Assembly: GCA_003194525.1 (NCBI GenBank) | Contig: NBIV01000185.1 | Coordinates: 108,595 to 172,594 of the forward strand | From: Gracilariopsis chorda | Taxonomy: Eukaryota > Rhodophyta > Florideophyceae > Gracilariales > Gracilariaceae | Direction of reading: 5' to 3' | Length of the DNA stretch: 64,000 nucleotides | Shown here: piece by piece, positions 9,421 through 20,942 of the stretch | Layout of the letters: every line of letters starts with the position of its first letter | How positions within the stretch are numbered: the stretch's first letter is position 1 | Notes under the pieces: model-generated | What the model saw: only the letters and a program-made list of their open reading frames with translations | The model's database searches: none | What the model was told of the DNA's origin: nothing | Program-made: the position numbers and the translations under genes

Positions 9421-12400
9421 GTAACGATTCAAGGCACCAGGTTGGTGACCTCTGCGATATAAAGTTGATTGACGTCTGCGGGAATTGCGCCCATTGGGCG
9501 TACTGAAGATGAAGGCTCATGTAATCGGAGAGAAACCTTCACAAGCACCCGTTAAGCCACGCCAATCTTCACTTGCTTGGCTACCTGCTGCTCTCCGCTA
9601 CCAGTCTTTCTCGATTGCTAGGCTGGATTCTCCCATAATGGAAGAGAGAGTGGTGTGAACTCTGCTTAAGACAGAGCAGCGAAGAGCGCTCCGGTCAGAG
9701 CCTTCATCGGAGCGATTGGATCATATGTGGCCTATGAAAAGCGCTCTTACACCAGTGCTTTCCCAGATGACGAGGCAGCGCCTCTAACACTCTCCGACTG
9801 CAAAGTTTCGGGTGTTTGTCCATGGCCCAACTGAACAACTCGGAACATTTTAAGTTTCTTAGGTTCACTAGAACTCCCATCAAAGTTCTTATTAGAATTC
9901 GACTTACAGCAGCTGGGCAAAATGGACAAACTATCGTTTAGCTTTGGACGCTGGTATGACCTACCCGATTGGACAGACATCTCAGAAAAATGGAACAAAG
10001 GGCAAATACTGCAAAGAAAAGACTTTTTTAGAATAGAAGACCAAGGGTATCAGGATCCTTGGTCGGTAGAATGAAAAAGGGAGCCAAATGCGCTATTTGG
10101 GAGACCACCAGCTCTCAGCGAAGCAAACAGCATGCACAAACTCGAATGAAGACTCTAATAGTCCCAGAATACTTCGAATGCAAAGCTCAGTTCTATGCGT
10201 TCAACGGAAGTATTAGTACTGGGCGATACCCACAGATACCAAAGGAACCAGCGTGTAGTATAAATACAACCAACGTGTCGGACTCTATGAAAGAAATATT
10301 GGTGGAGCAGGAACGTCGTGTGGTGACGGAAAACGTGGGCAACACTGTGACATTGAACCAGCGCCTGGACGAGGGCCTATGCTTACGTCGCGTACAGCGT
10401 TTTGACCGAACATCCAACGGGGAACAAAAGAAGAGCATGGTATCGCTCAGATTGTATCAGAGCCCAGAAATATATGTCTGCCGTGATTGCACCATCTGGC
10501 ACTCAGATTCAACGATGCTCACAAACCGGGGTTCGCCGCCGAGCCCAAGTGTCGGGGTTGACACAACAGGTTGGCTGTCTATTGAGACGGCGTGGTTGCC
10601 AGTAGCCCAGCAAGCTAAGCGACAGTGCAACGCACACTATCGTGGCCAGAGACCGGTAGCAACAAGGAATGAATGGATAATATCAGGCAGGTGTGGGACA
10701 TGAGCTAGACCTCGCATATAGTTGCGCAGAATATAAACTGTATTGCTGACGTCAATAAGTTAGTAAATCTGGAACGAGATATGTCGCAATACCGGTACTG
10801 AAGTTCTGAAGCCAAGAAGCGTCCGGTGGAATTCACTTAGAACATGGAGGGTGAGCTTAGCGGACTAATATCGCCGGCCTATACGACAGCTGTACTGTTC
10901 TATTGAAAACCTTTTCTTAATTGTACAATTCTACAGGCGCCCGCACGCTGCAGTCAGCCGAGAGCAAGTTCCAAATGTCGGAACACCACTCCCGATGTGT
11001 GCCAAGTGCAGGGCGGCAAGGCCGCTAAGAACTAAAAAATTCAGAGGACCGCCCTCGAAACTAATAGTGCACTGCACCGTAGCGATAAGGCGTCTGTTTT
11101 CTATAGAAAGGCAAGAATCACTGCGCTACACTAGATACACCGAATCTAGGTTGAGAGGTCACTCGTGGGGCATCGTCTCTTGATGGGAACCCCTCCTAAG
11201 ACGTTCGCGGCTTTGCCTCGTTGTGAGGTATGCTCAGCCATATAGCCCTCCGTACCACACGGTGCTCGGCTCTACATCCAACGTGGCTGGTCGCTACACC
11301 TACTGAGATAATACTAGGAATCAGTCAACCAGGTGGGTGGCTTGAGGTACAAATCCGCGTAACCGGTGTTTCTGTTCGAAGAAAATCCAAAACAAGAAAA
11401 GAGGAAAAGGAAAATGGACAAAGGGAAAAGCTAACAACCAGGTGGATTGTGCAGAAAGCAGAAGGAAAAAAGGCAGTGATAGTGATGCTCAACCAAGCGG
11501 CTGGATAAAACGCAATACTGAGTAGAACAACTCTTTGTCCCCAGGATAATACAGATAACCAACACAGTAATAGCATGCAACCCGGGGCAAAACCAAAGAG
11601 AAAACCAGATCGGAGGTCCTGACAGAAACTGTGTGTGGGTGAGTAGAACGAAGCTGGATGCAGTGAAACTCGGGGAGATGTTATTCAGTTCACACAGGCA
11701 ATATACTCATAACCGACTCACATCTTACCTTCATATCAGGGTAGAATGGCAGGGCCATTCTATCTTAACTATTATTCGGTTATCTTACCTATCTAACGAT
11801 TTCTCTGACAACGAGCTGGATGAACCCTTATAATAAATGAACAAACGCACATTTACTTCCCTCCAAACGACTAACCCATGGTAATCAAACGATGTGACCT
11901 ACTGGCACAAGTCGTTCGAGCAGGTGTAGGATCTGTCACTCCGGACAGCCTCAAATTCTTTCAGCTAGTCGAATCCGTCCCACACAAAGATATCTCTGAG
12001 GGTCAAAGAACAGGAAAATCCTCATTGCGTCGAATCAAGTGGTATTCTTCCAATTTTGTGTACATGGTGTCGATCTTTGGGCCAACGGAGGACAAAATCT
12101 CTTCCAGAAAAGACCAACTTAACGTACCACGGTGCAAATAAATGTGCTTCAATCCAGTTTTTACTATGCACAAATTTCCAATAATGTGCAAAAGCGCAGT
12201 AGAATAGAACCCTTATGGACACGGGAGTGGCATAATTGCAGGTAGCGAACCTCTGCTTGGTATATATCAGCGATGGTTTTAGATGTTCTTTGACACGAAG
12301 AAGCAAGAAAAGTGAAATAGGTTGCAGATGGATGCCTGAAGAAACGTTTTCTGCAACTTTAGAGTACATTCTAGCTTAAATAGAAAATCGATAGCACATT

Positions 12401-12434
12401 AGACAATTAGTAAAATAGAAACGTATCTTATTCA
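9421..12434. other. Unassigned interval
   Basis: Apart from the open frame at 10071-10703 described separately, I see only short frames without motifs. A purine-rich patch at 11390-11480 and AT-rich stretches near 12240-12430 are unremarkable. The interval lies between the gypsy element and its solo LTR and is probably old intergenic or transposon-derived sequence. Confidence 0.4.
10071..10703 (+). CDS. Hypothetical ORF, 210 codons
   Basis: The longest open frame in this interval, with an ATG at 10071. The translation is polar and contains a C-x2-C pair (VCRDC) but no recognisable domain, signal peptide or membrane segment. A minus-strand frame overlaps it for 80 codons. No neighbour suggests a role. 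It may be a chance frame in decayed DNA. Confidence 0.2.
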   Translation: MKKGAKCAIWETTSSQRSKQHAQTRMKTLIVPEYFECKAQFYAFNGSISTGRYPQIPKEPACSINTTNVSDSMKEILVEQERRVVTENVGNTVTLNQRLDEGLCLRRVQRFDRTSNGEQKKSMVSLRLYQSPEIYVCRDCTIWHSDSTMLTNRGSPPSPSVGVDTTGWLSIETAWLPVAQQAKRQCNAHYRGQRPVATRNEWIISGRCGT

Positions 12435-12660
12435 GATAACAAAAAGAGTTACGTACAGTACCACCTACGTATACACTTCTATCAAAGATAATTATAGTTT
12501 ACGTAGTGCATACGTAGGCTGCACAGTACTGCAAACGTATACCATTCTAATAAAAATAGTTCTAATCTCTGTAGTGCATACATAGTCTGCGCAATACTGC
12601 AAACGTATACCACTCAAACAAAACTAGTTGCAAGCAATGTAGTGCATACGTATGCCACAT
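12435..12660. repeat. 68-bp tandem repeat, about three copies
   Basis: The phrase GTAGTGCATACGTAG... begins at 12503, 12571 and 12639, exactly 68 bases apart, and a diverged partial copy precedes it (CAGTAC at 12456 matches 12524). Each unit carries GTGCATACGTA and CTGCAAACGTATACC, both partly palindromic around ACGTAT. No coding frame spans the units. Confidence 0.85.
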
Positions 12661-12809
12661 ATTATTACGAAGGTAGACTTCTTAAAGAAGAATAGAAATC
12701 AACTATACGCTGCAAAGGTAGGTAAAACCGTCCTCTATATGTATTGACGTCTGCAACCAATACTAAATAAGAATACAATCCATCTGTACCTAGAACAGTA
12801 CTAAGTATG

Positions 12810-13870
12810 TGTTGGTCGCGAAACGAGTAGAATGTTCAGGCGCTGCTGAAACACACGTGTAGAGTTTTCCAGCAGCTCTTAGGGCATTATTAGCTTCGCT
12901 GGTGCAGCAGTGCTACTGTATTTCAATGATGCTAGTATCAGAAGACGGAGTTTTATTGGTTATTTTGCAGCTCCAGAGGTTGTTAGAAGCCCATGGAGTA
13001 ACCTTGACGCACACGTGAGTAAGTAGAAAGTAATAATATGTTTCTGCGTTGTTTTGAGTCACTTTAGACGCTACAAAGAAGCATGCTGATGCCCGGACTT
13101 CGGCCTGGACTCAATTAGACAACAGATCCACATACAAACCTCCCCCCTCAACCTTTCCCATTCTTTCTATCAAACATTCAACTGTTGTTTGCATCTAGTG
13201 AGGCATTTGCCGCTAGGTGCATTCTTGGGGTGGGGAACTACCGTCACTAAGACCGGTTGAAGTGCCTCACGCATGGACAGGAGACCGGCGTTGTGTACCA
13301 AAGGTAATTTTGTCGTCTGTAACCCCCACTAGAGCTTTGCTCGGATAGCGGTGTCGGTCGAAAGACCTGGTGATTTCCGGACGGAAATGCTGGACGGAAA
13401 GGCATTCGCAGGCGATGTGCCGAGCAACATTTTCTGCAAAGGGCCAGTTTGGGGACAGAGTGAAAGCATATCCTGCTTTTATTAGGTCTACTTTAGAAGC
13501 CCTGTAAGGATTGTACGTGCCTGCTTCTGGTTAGCACAAGAGTAGATACGCCGCAGAAATTGCTTCACATCCAGAGTCTCTGATTGGAAGCCGGGATTCT
13601 GACTTCTAATAACTATTGACATAAGTCTTTGGTCACGCGCCGTTTCAAAAACCTTGGAAGAAATTTTCTGGGATTGAGACTCTTTCTTTCCTTTTGTTTT
13701 CATATTTTCTTAGCAGGTTGAGTCATTTTTGTCTCTGCATTTCCATTTCGTCATGCTTTTTCTATATCATTTTCATCTCTACGGGGCTTTTAGCTACGAT
13801 TACAGCCTCTATTACCTACTTTATTGCTTAGTTTGGCCCCCCTGCGTCACCGTCTGTGATGGCGCCCACA
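12810..13870 (+). repeat. Diverged solo LTR of the gypsy family, opposite orientation
   Basis: Starts TGTTGGTCGCGAA and ends GATGGCGCCCACA, matching the ends of the 1,030-bp LTRs read in element sense. The middle (13240-13470) matches the reverse complement of the segment at about 3170-3345. Flanks are GTATG (12805-12809) and TTATG (13871-13875), four of five bases alike, as expected for a target duplication. No internal coding region is attached, so it arose by recombination between LTRs. Divergence is visibly greater than between the LTRs of copy 1. Confidence 0.88.
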
Positions 13871-14518
13871 TTATGTACACCATCAACGTAAAGCTGGTGT
13901 CAGGAATATCTTGAGACCTTGAGAACAATAAGAACAATAATTATACGTATCTTATGCCGGAAAGTATTATGCAACACCAGTTCCCTACTTACGTGACAGA
14001 GATGGTACATATCTCATCGACAGGTGATCAACTAATCTGTCAGGTTCTCTCCGCTTTCTGCAATCGGACATGAGTTTCTTCGCATCGGCGGCCATGAAAA
14101 CGTTGTGGGCCCCAGTGGAGAGCAGATGTTCGTACAAGAGAGAGTACGAAGCCCGTGTATCATTGAGACAAACCGATTAGCTTGGGCAGGTGAACTAAGG
14201 AACTAGAACTGAGCTTGCCCAAAACGGTATGGAACCTCATAACCCTGTAGAGATGCACTTGAACTCCTCTCAATCTTCCTGCATTCAACAGGAACGAGAT
14301 AGGACAGCTATGTGGTTCGCTGAACTCTTCAAGGCACTCACTATGGACCAAAATATGTCTGGGATGCAAGGGCCGAAAATATTTGTCATGGCCTCGCACG
14401 TCCAATTTCTTCACATTCAGAGTACCAACCAATCACTAGCACACTTGAAGCTTATTATGGAACGTGCGGGGCAAACGTTCACCGAGCAACTCCATGTCCT
14501 CTCAAAGATTCGAGGCGG
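13871..14518. other. No firm gene; Helitron upstream region
   Basis: Short frames on both strands (for example 14160-14432 minus) lack motifs. By position the part after about 14000 may be the decayed 5' end of the Helitron that follows, but no end signal could be fixed. Confidence 0.35.
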
Positions 14519-16320
14519 GTGCTTCGTATTCGTATGTGCAAATATTGTGGCGCTGTTCTGTTTGGTGACGAGACGGAAGGAACATGCTGTGGTTATAAAA
14601 GCTCCAGATCGCTTGGATTTTCTTTAAGACGAGTGCATATCAATTCGAAACGTGAAGACATATATCGCTTTCTCTCATTTCAAACGCTATCAACACACTT
14701 AAATGTGTTATTTGCAACCATTGTGACATTCATGGATATGAACGACGTTCGGGGTGGAGGTCCGTCATTTTTTCGACTTAAAGGCAATGTGTCTATTTTC
14801 GTTCCACGCCAGGACGTGCGCTACAAATATTTGTGGTCGGGAGGTCCACCCAGTCGTAATTTACGGGATTATTCTTCTTCTTCGTTCACGAAAAGAAACG
14901 AGTCTAACCCGAATATTCGATACTTGGTTCCGACGTTATACGATCTTATGCAACCAAGACCAGACATTTGCTGACAAACGTATAGAAATTTGTTCAGACA
15001 AGAGGAAATTGTTCGGAGGAGATCAAACGCAGACGAATCTACTCTGGACATCTTTGCAGACTCTGTTCAGGAAAGAATACTTGTCTGGAAGTATCAAGGT
15101 GCCCATGAAGCCCGAATTAAGGTGAGCGTCTTTGCTGGATCTTTACCAGAAAACAGTCGAGGCAGAACTCTTGCGATGAAAGTTTTCGTCTTAGATTGAA
15201 ATGGACTGTTCAGTTTGAAAACCCCAGTTAACTAGCTGGTTGGTGGAGGAGAACACCTTCCCATATCAATTGGAAACCTTCGCCATCGACTTGTCAAGTG
15301 CAAGTGGTTGAAGCGTGATTCAATGGGCGCTGAGAAATGGACTTTTTCACTGCTCTTCCCCTACAGTGAGAGTCATGCCCCGTATGATACAGCAACATAT
15401 ATTTCATCCATAGATGTAAACAACCAAGACGAAAGGGGTCCAACATGGGCAGAACACTCTAAGCGAAGACTGTATACCGATAATGTGCTGCTGAGCGCTG
15501 GCACTCTTCTTCGGCAATGGTAGTTTCGTACTAGCACAAACATTGAAGACTTGAGACTTCGCTACCTGGAAACAGAACAAATGAGAATGGTTGAAGAACG
15601 TGAGATGCGGGCAGGAACCTACAACAGAACAGATGAACTCGGCCCTCCCTGTAAACTCTTCCGTCCAGGCAATCACAAAACCTCTCCAGCGTACTGCAGA
15701 CAAAAACGACTGGATGTGCAGTCAATGGTCACTCAACTGCTTTCCCAGATGCTTTTTGTCACACTCACAACGAACGTATGTCCGGGAGATACGAAAATTC
15801 TTAGTATAGACAACGAAATACCGGAGCATTTTCTCCAGGGGGAGACAGAAACCGTCATGTTGATAGGCCACATCTCATAGCAAGAGTGTACAACTGGTAT
15901 GCAAATTTAATAATGAAAGATCTAAAAGTAATTCAGAAGAGCTATTTGGCTGGACGTGCACTGGGATTGCCGCCAAATTTGAGTTGCAGGAGAGAAATAC
16001 TCCACATCATCTTATTCTTCTTTGGTTGCATGGGGGTGCACTTGAAGGTCCTGAGATCATGGAAAATTTGATCAAAGGCGAACTGCCTCGAGGTGACTCG
16101 CCTGAAGACAAGAAATTCCGAAAAGTGGTGAAGAAAATCAATATGCACGGACACTCCCCAAATTGCCGTGGTCGTACCTCTGGCAGGAGGTGCCTATTTG
16201 GGTATGATAGACAAGAAAATGTTGGCAAAGACAAATAGAAATGATTACGCGAACCTAGTGACCTATCGAAGAAAAAGGACAGAAGATTTGAAAGTGGTTC
16301 CGTACGATCCGGATCCCTCA
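14519..16320 (+). pseudogene. Helitron Rep (Helitron-like N) region, decayed
   Basis: Fragments in changing frames follow the order of Helitron proteins. First a zinc-finger-like start (CKYCGAVLFGDE...TCC, about 14534-14590), then 'GGGPSFFRLKGNV' (14755), 'FSLLFPYSES' (about 15350, matching 'YPLLFPYG'), 'LRYLETEQMRMVEE' (about 15550, matching the 'RL.YIR..Q..LR' segment), 'LLSQMLFVTLTTN' (15745), 'MHGHSPN' (16143) and 'YRRKRTEDLKVVPYDP' (16265). Rolling-circle Rep proteins of this class nick and rejoin DNA. At least five frame changes or stops separate the pieces, so no product can be made. The HUH and Tyr motifs could not be placed with confidence. Confidence 0.82.
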
Positions 16321-17185
16321 ATGAAGTAAAAGGCTCATATCAACGGTGAAAGAACCGAAGGTGGCAACAGTGTACCATAACTGATGAAATATGCTTTCGA
16401 GAGTGCTAAAGAACAGGGTTTGGTTGTATCAAGTCGAACTGAAAGCCAATCAAGTGCCCAGAGCGACATGCGTCAAAATGAGATCAGGGTGTACATGAGA
16501 GCGAGAGCGTTGGGTGCAGTTGAAGCTGCATGAAACCTCTCTGAGTTCAGACTTGTTCTCATCAATCCACCTGCACAGGTACTTCACATACACCTCCGCC
16601 GAGAGCGACAGGTTTTGATTCGAAACGTAAGACCTCCTAGAGGTCTGAAGTCTTCCCTGCTGGAAAGATATTTCAAACGACCCTCCCGGTATATGGAATT
16701 GGGGTAAATGACATACTAAGAGACTGTACGTGTATACGATAAGCTACCGCGCTCTGTACGAGAGCCTGACTCTACTCGGGATGGAGGAAGTTTACGAATG
16801 TACGTCGTCCCATGATCCGAAAATGATCGAACTGTGACTCGAACTAGATTTTCTTCTCCCAAAAATCCCGAACTCTTTGCTCTTCAAACATTGCTCATGA
16901 AATCTGCATTCAGCTCCTTCGATGATCCGAAAAGTGTTGGGAGCGAATCTTACTCAACTGACAGAGACGCAGCAGTAGCCGGTGGACTATATATCTATGG
17001 TGACGAGTACGAAAAGGCAGGCTTTTGATGAGGCAGTAAGATACCAATCTAATCCTGCTGAGCTGCGTTCTTTGGTCGTCACTTCCTTTCAACAAGGGGT
17101 ATATCCAAAAACTGTGATTGAAAAGCACGAAAGAGCTCTAACTACAGAAGTACCCGAGGGAACCTGAGCACAAGGAAGAGAAGAA
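16321..17185 (+). other. Decayed middle part of the Helitron
   Basis: The Rep-helicase linker expected here is not readable in one frame. Short plus-strand pieces (16834-17028, 16982-17167) are open and may be its remains. 'FQQGVYPKTVIEKHERALTTEVPEGT' near 17090-17165 has the character of the region before the helicase. Confidence 0.4.
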
Positions 17186-18780
17186 TTGCTTCGAAGAATC
17201 AATGAGATTTCGGAAAGACACGGCGGTCCGCTTACCAGAAAAGATTTATTCTTTCATCATATTGTACCTCAACTTCATCTCAGAAAAATTAAACTCCAAT
17301 TAGCAGAAGAACGAGCTCACATACGTCTCCGCTCTTCTTCGAGGTCCAGGCGAGTGAAAGAGCGATATGAATGTCTGAAAGAAGGCCAGAAGCAAGTTTT
17401 TGACAAACTAATGAGAGAAGTACAATACCGAGAGAGAATGGGAGAGTCTGAAAGAGTCAATACACACGGATGCGTTTTTTTCCTACATGGACCAACGGGA
17501 ACAAGGTAGAACTATCCCCTATCCTTGTTAAAAAGCATTGTTGAGCACGAAGGGCTATTTGAGAAGATGAAAGCCACGACAGGTATCGCTGCTGCACTAC
17601 TTGAAGGCGGAAGAACTTCGCATAGTTTTCTGGAAGTGGCAGTCTATGACAACAAAGACACGAAAAGTAGAGAGCTTCGGAAAGTTTCCCAGTACTCACC
17701 GCAATCACAGGGAGCAGAACTAGCCAGGAAGACTGTTCTGCTGGTAATTTCTGAACCTTCAATATGCCCGAAAATGCTCTTTACGATCGTCAAAAGCGTA
17801 TTGAAGGACTTAGAAAAGTCTACCAAAGACTTTGGAGGCATGGTCGTAGTTTCGGCCGTCTACTATGTTCAACTGCTTCCAGTGGTTCCAAGAACTAGAA
17901 AAGTATCCGGAAGAGATAGAATAGTTCGTATTATTCCAGTGATTCTCCTACGGTAGCTTCCATGGTACTCTTGCGAGCTTTGTGACAGAACTTTGACAAA
18001 GTTCTTCGCCCCACAGAACAGGTTCGTCAACAAGATGATCCAGTTCTTGCCAAAGTGTTTCTCATTTTTGATTGTGGGACGTCTCCAGCAACTTCAAGGC
18101 CTCTACTTATGTACATCAGTTGTACACGAGGCATAAAAGTTGTTGGGGAACTAGTTCACAACAGGAAAAACAAAGAGGTCAAGTGCAACAGATTGATTGT
18201 TGCCTCAACATATTAATAAGTGGAGACAAATAACCGTAATGCATTGGAGTAGTTACCAGAGAGTATGTTTGAATTGAAGGCTGCGACGATAATCGTTCCC
18301 AATCGAGATCAAAACGATGAGAAGGCTCATACAAATAATATCATTGGATGTGAAATGACGTATACTCACGCTCCAACTGGAGTCCTGCACCATTATTGGA
18401 GACTGAAGTTGGGTGTTTTTGTTATGGTTGTTCGAAAAACATTTCATATACACTTGCGGGATGGAAGGATGTTCAACTTTACTAGCTTTTCTCCAAGATT
18501 TATTGGCCTGTCGAGCTTCGAAGAGCTTAGGGAAATTTAGAAAAGCGTTTTGCTGCACTGCATTGACTTTGTCTTTGAGTGTGCAGATTTAAAACGTAAA
18601 CAACGACAGTGTCCAATCAGATTAGAGTTTCAAGCAGCTGTGCATAAAAAGAAGGGTCAAACGGTGCAGAAAATGATAATTGACTTTCGAGAAAACCTTT
18701 TTTATGGCCGGCTCAGGTTTATGTTGGACGTATGCGTGTGAGAACATCTGGTGATGTGTTATTGCTTCATATTGAAGACG
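17186..18780 (+). pseudogene. Helitron Pif1-type helicase region, decayed
   Basis: Helicase motifs appear in order on the plus strand but in several frames. 'QKQVFDKLM' and the Walker A remnant 'FFLHGPTGT' lie at 17390-17505; the terminal GKT is lost at a frame break. 'ATTGIAAALLEGGRTSHS' (about 17575) and 'FGGMVVVS...QLLPVVPR' (about 17835) match Pif1 motifs Ia and III. 'LRLKLGVFVMVVR' (about 18395) and 'KRKQRQCPIRLEFQAAVHKKKGQT' (about 18590-18665) match the C-terminal part, where functional proteins have 'INKSQGQT'. Together with the Rep region upstream this identifies a Helitron, not a cellular Pif1. It is broken beyond function. Confidence 0.85.
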
Positions 18781-19018
18781 AAACGCTTGACATGGGCACA
18801 ATTTTCATCCAATGCTAGTAAGCATCTAAAAACTTCTTTTCAGAAAGCTATAGATTCTTTATACAGCCGTCATTCATTCGATTCTGCGGCAAAAGACCCC
18901 TTTTCATTTTATAAAAAATTAGGATAAGACTACTGTACTAGAAAACGGTTGTGGTCCACATATTTGTGTCACTGGAAGGCACAGTTGTCTACGGCGCAAG
19001 GCGACATGTATGAATCAG

Positions 19019-19023
19019 GCCAG
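19019..19023. repeat. Target site duplication (left) of copia element
   Basis: GCCAG directly before the 5' LTR, identical to 26191-26195 directly after the 3' LTR. Confidence 0.9.
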
Positions 19024-19167
19024 TGTGAATGGCTGTACCAGCCGTTCAGTGAAACGTGTAGACGTACACGTTTCACTGAACCTGACGGTCAGAGTATCAA
19101 TAAAACACCGCCGGCGGCTCTGGCTGACCTCGTGCGGGTCAAGCCGCCAGACACTACCCGTTTTTCA
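19024..19167 (+). repeat. 5' LTR of copia element (144 bp)
   Basis: Starts TGTGAATGGC, ends GTTTTTCA. It contains GGCTG-TAC-CAGCC (19031-19043), a perfect 17-bp stem with a 4-base loop (19044-19081), AATAAA at 19099-19104, and a nested pair GGCGGCT...AGCCGCC enclosing TGACC...GGTCA in the last third. Nearly the whole LTR is therefore self-complementary. About 95% identical to 26042-26190. Confidence 0.92.
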
Positions 19168-19185
19168 TGGTAATATCGCGGTGAA
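19168..19185 (+). other. Primer binding site of copia element
   Basis: TGGTAATATCGCGGTGAA follows the 5' LTR without a gap. The TGG start fits pairing with a tRNA 3' CCA end. The matching tRNA is not determinable here. Confidence 0.6.
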
Positions 19186-20942
19186 AAACTCCCACCCTGG
19201 GTTCTCACTGCGCTTCCCTTCCACTTTCCCTTTTTAATTCCCTGGGAGAGCACACACGCACCCCACACGACGCGTCCCCAACCGTTCACCGGCTTTGAGA
19301 ACTTTCGTTCGCGAGCCTTTTAAAACTAAATCAGCATTAGTGCACCCCTTTGCGACAGCACTACGTCATTTATTGCGCTCCAGTTTGCGTCGCAAAGCAA
19401 ACTCACGTCTGAACTTGTGGGCAATCTTTCCCCGAAACCCCGCAGTCATCAGCTTCCCATTTTCATTCAACACATCGACGTGCTCTCGGACTTGCCTTTT
19501 TTTTGGAGTTGGCTTTTAATTCACAACCTCACTTGCAGAATTGGGGGAAACATTCCACCATTTCTGCAGGCTCCAAGTAGACTCCGAAGTAACGATGAGT
19601 AGCCTTGATCTGGTAACCTTGGTAACCCCTTTTGGCAATACTGCGCCGGACCACAACCCCCCTTACTGGCAGTAATTATTTGACTTGCAGACTTGGGGGA
19701 AACATTCCGCCATTTCTGCAACCTACGGACTTCGTCTTCTTTCGAGAACATCTACCGACCTCGCCCACTGCAATATTTGGCGCGAAAACGTCTTGAGTCT
19801 TGCCACTACCTCGGGTATTGCGCATTACTGTTGCTACTGGACTTTCGCCGCGGTGGTGAGGAAGTGAAACAGTCTCTCCTTCGCGCTCACGTTTCATCTT
19901 CGCAGTTATCCGTTGCGCTTAATCTGATCGCCTTTCCCCTTGGGTCTCGCGCATCCCTACCGCGTACGTTGCCGAGAGCCACACGACTTCTCAGCAAACT
20001 GGACGTTGTGTTTCCACTCTTGCTCTTCAACCACCGACGGAACCTCGTGTAATTGTTATCACCCGGAAAGAAACCCCTGCTCCCTTCCCCTCGTCCCGTG
20101 CTGCGTAGACGCGTGTAGGCTAGAGGCTTCTTGAACATCCCCGTGTCGTTGAACAACCCTTGCCATTGGCTTGGCGTCTGGACCGACCACCTTGAGCCTT
20201 TACGCTGAAACTCTTTGCTACTACTACATGCTCCGCACCCCCGCGCTGAACTAACAACTATACACCCCCGCCGTTTGCGTACGCATTGCGAATCGGCGTT
20301 ACCTCCCCAACATAGAAACTTGGGTTGAGACGAAAGTCCCGCCACTCCACCGGAAGCCGCATGGAAGTGAGCATTCACCAGACGGGAAGCTTGCGTCTGT
20401 GATTAAGGGCTTCTGTTGCCACTACCCTTACGTGGAAGTTGGCACTCTGACCGCCGATATAGTTCGAAAGCTGAGAACCGGGAGGGAATCGAGTGGGGAC
20501 TTGAACTAATCTGAGAACTAGTAATCACACCGTATAACCGGCTCTGCTGGGGTGTGCGCTGCGAATCCTCGGAGACAGGGGTGTCTCATCGTTCAGCCCG
20601 GACTAAATCGTGGTTAGTGATAGCAGGGAAACCTTTGCCGAGCAAGCATCCACAAGGAACTAGAGGAGGTTTACTGGTGAAAACATATCCCCTGTTAGTA
20701 ACCTCTCCTGGACGTTCCGTAGGAAAGCGCGAACCAAGTTCTGGTTTGTGCAGAACTTGTAAGGCCGCAGCAAATCACAACTCATCGGGAGAGTCTAACC
20801 CGGAGTCAGAGGTCTGACCTTTAGGGTTTTCGGAGACAGCATCTCCTCCCAGCGTCCCCGCCAAGAAGAATCCCTCGCCCGGTAGGGAACCAGTGAAGAT
20901 AACAAACTACTACTCTCCTCTCTCACTGCCAGTCTCTCAGTG
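19186..20942 (+). other. Long untranslated leader of copia element
   Basis: About 1.75 kb without a recognisable gene. A 38-bp motif beginning ACTTGCAGA and ending CATTTCTGCA occurs twice in the same orientation (19531-19568 and 19683-19720, three mismatches or fewer by eye). Its ends TGCAGA and TCTGCA can pair, giving a stem-loop each time. Further hairpins: GAGAC...GTCTC (about 20572-20587), GGAGA-CAGCA-TCTCC (about 20832-20846), TCCCT...AGGGA (about 20871-20888). A 163-codon minus-strand frame (19887-20378) lacks motifs and looks fortuitous. Confidence 0.6.

Noticed and set aside
17186-17956. Cellular Pif1 helicase gene
   Set aside because: It is broken in several places, and Rep-like Helitron motifs occur upstream in the expected order.
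19887-20378. 163-codon minus-strand ORF in the copia leader
   Set aside because: No motif, antisense to the element, and other frames in the leader are of similar length.
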